Shown here piece after piece: positions 6,275-8,776 of a stretch of 8,776 nucleotides of DNA. The stretch comes from Nannocystaceae bacterium (GTDB taxonomy: Bacteria > Myxococcota_A > Polyangia > Nannocystales > Nannocystaceae). Positions within the stretch are counted from its first letter, which is position 1. Each line of letters starts with the position of its first letter. The notes beneath the pieces were generated by a model that worked only from the letters and a program-made list of their open reading frames with translations, was not told where the DNA came from and did not search any database. The position numbers were made by a program, and so were the translations under genes. The stretch spans positions 1-8,776 of the forward strand of contig JAESSZ010000930.1 of assembly GCA_016763875.1 (NCBI GenBank), in the 5' to 3' direction.

Positions 6275-6448
6275 TATGTCCTTCATGACCGGTGTAGTCC
6301 ACACCACCGATGTTTGGCTGATGTTGGTGCCTGGTGCGACCGAATGCGACCCGCTGTCCGCGGCGGTTTCGGTGACACCGCCTGCTCGCCTGAACTCATT
6401 CGTCTTTAGGGCCGCAAAGGCGACGGGCTGCCTCTGCGATTCGGAATC
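6275..6448. other. Intergenic stretch with hairpin 6362-6382
   Basis: No gene is supported here. GGCGGT (6362-6367) pairs with ACCGCC (6377-6382), and inside the same stretch CGGTG-A-CACCG (6370-6380) is an alternative fold. The hairpin lies about 67 bases after the LysR stop codon and could be a 3' end structure for that gene, though no T-run follows on the minus strand. A smaller dyad, GGTGT-N5-ACACC, lies near 6291-6305. A plus-strand frame from 6276 runs into the LysR gene and has no family resemblance. Confidence 0.4.
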
Positions 6449-7363
6449 TCAGGTTCGCGCTGAACGCCGCATCACCGCGCCTATGGACTCGAGCAGCGCG
6501 TCGGCGAACAACTTGGCGGCCAGCGAAGGGTGTCGCGTGGACGGATACACAACCTGAAGCGGTGCGCTGTCGGGGCTCATGTACGCCTCGAGAAGCGGCA
6601 CCAAGTGGCCACTGGCGATCGCGTCATGGGTCACCAGGGTTGCCATGCGGGCAATGCCTACGCCCGCCTGGGCCGCGTCGCTCAATCCATGGATCGTGTT
6701 TGCCTCGAAGTTGCCCGAGGCTTCGATGCTGAGGGGTCCGTTGGGTCCCATGAACAGCCAGTTGTTCATGCTTCCATTGTTGACGTTGAGGGTGAGGCAA
6801 TTGTGATCACGCAACTCTTCGGGATGGCGGGGTACTCCACAGCGTTCGATGTAGCTTGGCGCGGCCGCGACGGTGCGTGTGAGCCGTCCGATGCGGCGGG
6901 CGATGAACGATGCGTCCTCGAGCTCGCCCACGCGCACCGCGATGTCAAAACGATCCTGGAGTAGGTCGACATAGTCGTCGGTCAGCTCGAACGTGAGCCG
7001 CACATCGGGGTATTGAGTCAGGAAGTCCGAGGCCATCGCGAGCACCGCGTGACGGGCGATGAGGGATGACAGACTCACGCGCACCACGCCCGCTGGTGTC
7101 TCGCTGTAGTGGCTGATGTCCCGTTCGAGGCGGACCGTGTCGTCGAGGATCCCTTGCGCCCGTCGGTAATAGGCCTCGCCCGCGTCCGAGGCCTGCACGC
7201 CGCGAGTGTTGCGGCGCAGCAGGGCCACGCCGAGTCGAGCTTCCAAGCGTGTCACCTGCTTGCTCACCGCCGATGGCGTGACTCTGAGTCGGCGCGCGGC
7301 GGCGGAAAAACCGGCTTCCTCGACCACCGCGACGAATGCTTCCATCTCTGTCCTTCGATCCAT
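6449..7363 (-). CDS. LysR-type transcriptional regulator
   Basis: The 304-residue product has the usual LysR length and layout. MEAFVAVVEEAGFSAAARRL (7-26) and VTPSAVSKQVTRLEARLG (28-45) form the N-terminal winged helix-turn-helix, followed by the linker helix to about residue 88. Residues about 91-295 form the periplasmic-binding-protein-like effector domain (GVVRVSLSSLIARHAV; FDIAVRVGEL; GLSDAAQAGVGIARMATLV), of the type seen in the CrgA-like subgroup. The same frame is open further up, but that part only mirrors the previous gene. MDRRTEMEAF at 7363 matches the family start; MGTG at 7375 or the internal ATG at 7345, which has AAGGA five bases before it, are alternatives. It lies 55 bases after the propeller lipoprotein gene on the same strand. 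Its ligand is unknown; the dyad at 6259-6274 is a possible target. Confidence 0.93.
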   Translation of the reverse strand: MDRRTEMEAFVAVVEEAGFSAAARRLRVTPSAVSKQVTRLEARLGVALLRRNTRGVQASDAGEAYYRRAQGILDDTVRLERDISHYSETPAGVVRVSLSSLIARHAVLAMASDFLTQYPDVRLTFELTDDYVDLLQDRFDIAVRVGELEDASFIARRIGRLTRTVAAAPSYIERCGVPRHPEELRDHNCLTLNVNNGSMNNWLFMGPNGPLSIEASGNFEANTIHGLSDAAQAGVGIARMATLVTHDAIASGHLVPLLEAYMSPDSAPLQVVYPSTRHPSLAAKLFADALLESIGAVMRRSART

Positions 7364-7396
7364 CCCGGTTCCCATTCTATACGGGCTCGGTGGAGA

Positions 7397-7423
7397 GCTG
7401 ACCGCGGCGCACAGCCGGTCAGC
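7397..7423 (-). terminator. Hairpin across the propeller gene stop codon
   Basis: GCTGACCG (7397-7404) and CGGTCAGC (7416-7423) are perfect 8-bp arms with an 11-base loop. The stop codon of the propeller gene (7419-7421) lies within the upstream arm on the minus strand. No T-run follows. It may limit read-through into the LysR gene or serve as a regulator site ahead of lysR; it also shares CGGTCA with the dyad at 6259-6274. Confidence 0.4.
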
Positions 7424-8594
7424 GAGGAAGGCCCACCAGCTCGAATGGCCCGGGCGGGGTCTTGTCGACTCCGAACAAGTGGTCGAGCTGTCCCTGCACG
7501 ACCCAGTGGTGGTCCTCGGTTTCGACAACCGTGGTCGGAATGTCGAGTCCCTCTGCGAGCACCGTGGTGACGCCAGTGTCGCCGTCGAGTGTGACTTCGG
7601 GCAGCCGATTGCCCGGCCCACCCGCAAACACCCCGTTCTCGACCACCAGGAGGGTTCCCGCGCTGGATGAGGCGATCCCGTCGGGGCCGACCAACAGGCT
7701 TGGTCCGTCGGAGTTGGACAGAGTGATTTCGGTGAGCCCAGTGGGGTCCCCGCTCGGGCCGCGATCGATGCGTAGCAAGGTGCCGAGGTTGAAGTTGACG
7801 ACGTACAACTCCCCGTCGTGCTCCGCGACCCCATTGGGCCCGAAGGCTGGCTCGCCCACGGGCGCCAGCACCTCATCCGCGAACCACGGCTCGGCTGCGA
7901 CCCCATCCGAGGCGATGTCCTCGCTCGAGATTCGCAGTACGCGCGCCCCGAATGAATCGGTGACGAATACTGCGCCCGAAGCATCGAGCGCCACGTCGTT
8001 GCACAACACTGGGGCCTCCTTCACCGCGGGTTCGAGCACGTGCTCGGCCACGCGCTCGCCCGACTTCTGGTCGATCGCGATCAGGGCGCTGGCGGAGGGC
8101 TCGAAGGGCGACGAGTCGCAAACCAAGAGCAGGCCGTGGGCCTCGTCCACCGCCAGGCCAATCGCACCACGGGTGAGCTGTCCCGTGGAGAACACGCTCA
8201 CGTCTTCGCTCTGGTACGGCGGTGCGATCGTGAGGATGGTGCTGGAGGTTACGCTGCCGACGAACAGGTTGCCCGACTCGTCGGATGCGATGCCCTCCGG
8301 GAACAGGTCGGCCCCAGGTAGAGACACGACTTGGACCGCATCGCACGGTCCGGTGTCGCACCCGGTGCTCGTCCCCTGCTCGGTGTCAGCGCCGCTGGTC
8401 GATGATGTGTCGGATGTGTCGGATGTGTCGGACTCGCCGATCGTGCCGGATTCGCCGGACGTATCGGACGTATCGGTTGCACCGGTCGTGCCTGAGCCGG
8501 CACCAGTGGAGTCGTCGCCACATCCAGGTGCGAGGGTGAGTGCGAGTGAGTACGAAAGCAGGAGCGTGGTTGGGATCCTAGGAGGACGCGTCAT
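7419..8594 (-). CDS. Beta-propeller lipoprotein, SMP-30/gluconolactonase-like
   Basis: With the ATG at 8594 the product has 391 residues. It starts MTRPPRIPTTLLLSYSLALT and continues to LAPGCGDD, a lipoprotein signal of the 'PGCGDD' kind common in myxobacteria (Cys25). Starts at 8609 and 8633 are in frame but only lengthen the N-terminus; none has a strong ribosome binding site. Residues 26-80 are a Ser/Thr/Asp/Gly linker with SDT repeats. From about 85 the protein shows repeated propeller blades: FPEGIASDESGNLFVGS (98-114), NDVALDASGAVFVTDS (199-214), FGPNGVAEHDGELYVVN (251-267) and VGPDGIASSSAGTLLVVEN (302-320). Glu100, Asn199 and Asp305 could correspond to the metal ligands of the SMP-30 family (inferred). 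It may be a sugar-lactone hydrolase or a non-enzymatic surface propeller. It is followed by the LysR gene. Confidence 0.87.
   Translation of the reverse strand: MTRPPRIPTTLLLSYSLALTLAPGCGDDSTGAGSGTTGATDTSDTSGESGTIGESDTSDTSDTSSTSGADTEQGTSTGCDTGPCDAVQVVSLPGADLFPEGIASDESGNLFVGSVTSSTILTIAPPYQSEDVSVFSTGQLTRGAIGLAVDEAHGLLLVCDSSPFEPSASALIAIDQKSGERVAEHVLEPAVKEAPVLCNDVALDASGAVFVTDSFGARVLRISSEDIASDGVAAEPWFADEVLAPVGEPAFGPNGVAEHDGELYVVNFNLGTLLRIDRGPSGDPTGLTEITLSNSDGPSLLVGPDGIASSSAGTLLVVENGVFAGGPGNRLPEVTLDGDTGVTTVLAEGLDIPTTVVETEDHHWVVQGQLDHLFGVDKTPPGPFELVGLPR
8404..8475 (-). repeat. 9-bp coding microsatellite in the propeller linker
   Basis: GATGTGTCG occurs three times exactly (8404-8430), followed by degenerate copies and two copies of GACGTATCG (8458-8475). 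Each unit encodes the tripeptide SDT or a variant in the linker after the lipidated Cys. Slippage here would change linker length without shifting the frame. Confidence 0.75.
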
Positions 8595-8776
8595 GAGGCT
8601 GGGCAACATAGGAGCCGCAGTGCGATGCGCCATGAGCCGTCAGGACAAACAGTTGTTCCGCGGCGGACAAGGTGGGTGCGGCGGACAACGTGAGTGCGGC
8701 GGCGGGGCTCGCGCGTTGGAACGAGTCGCCCGCCGAACTCGGCCTGGCTCTCTCCGCGACATGTCGCGCGAGGCCC
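8578..8776. other. Right-edge region, coding status unresolved
   Basis: Besides the 5' end of the propeller gene, this stretch has open frames that run off the window. On the minus strand one frame is open from the edge to a TAG at 8578-8580 and reads ...AAALTLSAAPTLSAAEQLF...; it could be the C-terminus of an upstream gene overlapping the propeller start by about 17 bases. On the plus strand a frame from ATG 8632 (MSRQDKQLFRGG...) is open for 48 codons to the edge. Neither resembles a family I know. GC bias at the third codon position slightly favours the minus frame, but not decisively. Confidence 0.3.
8662..8697. repeat. 18-bp tandem repeat upstream of the propeller gene
   Basis: Two 18-base units, 8662-8679 and 8680-8697, differ at two positions, and a partial third unit (GGCGG) follows. 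Each contains GGACAA, which also occurs at 8643-8648. The length is a multiple of three, so it could be coding; if non-coding it could be a cluster of regulator sites 70-100 bases before the start at 8594. Confidence 0.6.

Noticed and set aside
7364..7984. N-terminal extension of the LysR frame to 511 residues
   Set aside because: The extra 207 residues only mirror the propeller gene in another register. LysR proteins are about 300 residues and the family start motif is at 7363.
1..8776. tRNA, rRNA, CRISPR array, transposase or IS ends
   Set aside because: I looked for these and saw no regularly spaced repeats, no tRNA-like arms and no transposase motifs. The tandem repeats found have only two or three short units.

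Overview
The window is GC-rich bacterial DNA. Every gene I can support lies on the minus strand. Five of the seven genes encode exported proteins with a lipoprotein-type signal (a hydrophobic stretch ending in Cys), and three of these carry a Thr/Ser/Gly/Asp-rich linker straight after the Cys. Those linkers, the Cys-rich family around 'QDCPxGEKC...WANDGGGSWNA', and the family at the left edge suggest a myxobacterium, most likely the Nannocystis/Enhygromyxa/Plesiocystis side of Myxococcota. This is inferred from recalled family features, not from a search.

Layout in transcription order, right to left. 8594-7419: a beta-propeller lipoprotein resembling SMP-30/gluconolactonase. 7363-6449: a LysR-type regulator. 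6448-6234: an intergenic stretch with a hairpin and a perfect TAACGGT-CA-ACCGTTA palindrome on a candidate promoter. 6233-5235 and 5166-4099: two paralogous Cys-rich lipoproteins. 4020-3421: an ECF-type sigma factor with no recognisable anti-sigma neighbour. 3334-1562: a 590-residue lipoprotein with a MACPF-like (perforin-like) signature, CGTHY, and a separate Cys-containing C-terminal domain. 1267-1: a large lipoprotein gene that runs off the left edge. It has no stop in the window (422 codons) and its visible end is becoming Cys-rich Sel1-like repeats.

The four genes from 6233 to 1562 are separated by only 68, 78 and 86 bases and may be one operon, or a sigma factor embedded among its own targets. 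An attractive but untested reading is a cell-surface module: a candidate pore-forming protein and Cys-rich surface lipoproteins, made under an ECF sigma factor and possibly a dyad-binding regulator. In a predatory bacterium this could serve prey contact, prey killing or kin interaction. The MACPF assignment rests on one motif plus layout, so it is probable rather than certain.

Non-coding structure includes a 22-bp tandem duplication across the sigma factor stop codon, GC-rich hairpins without U-tracts in most intergenic gaps, and short tandem repeats at the right end. I saw no tRNA, rRNA, CRISPR array, transposase or insertion-sequence end.
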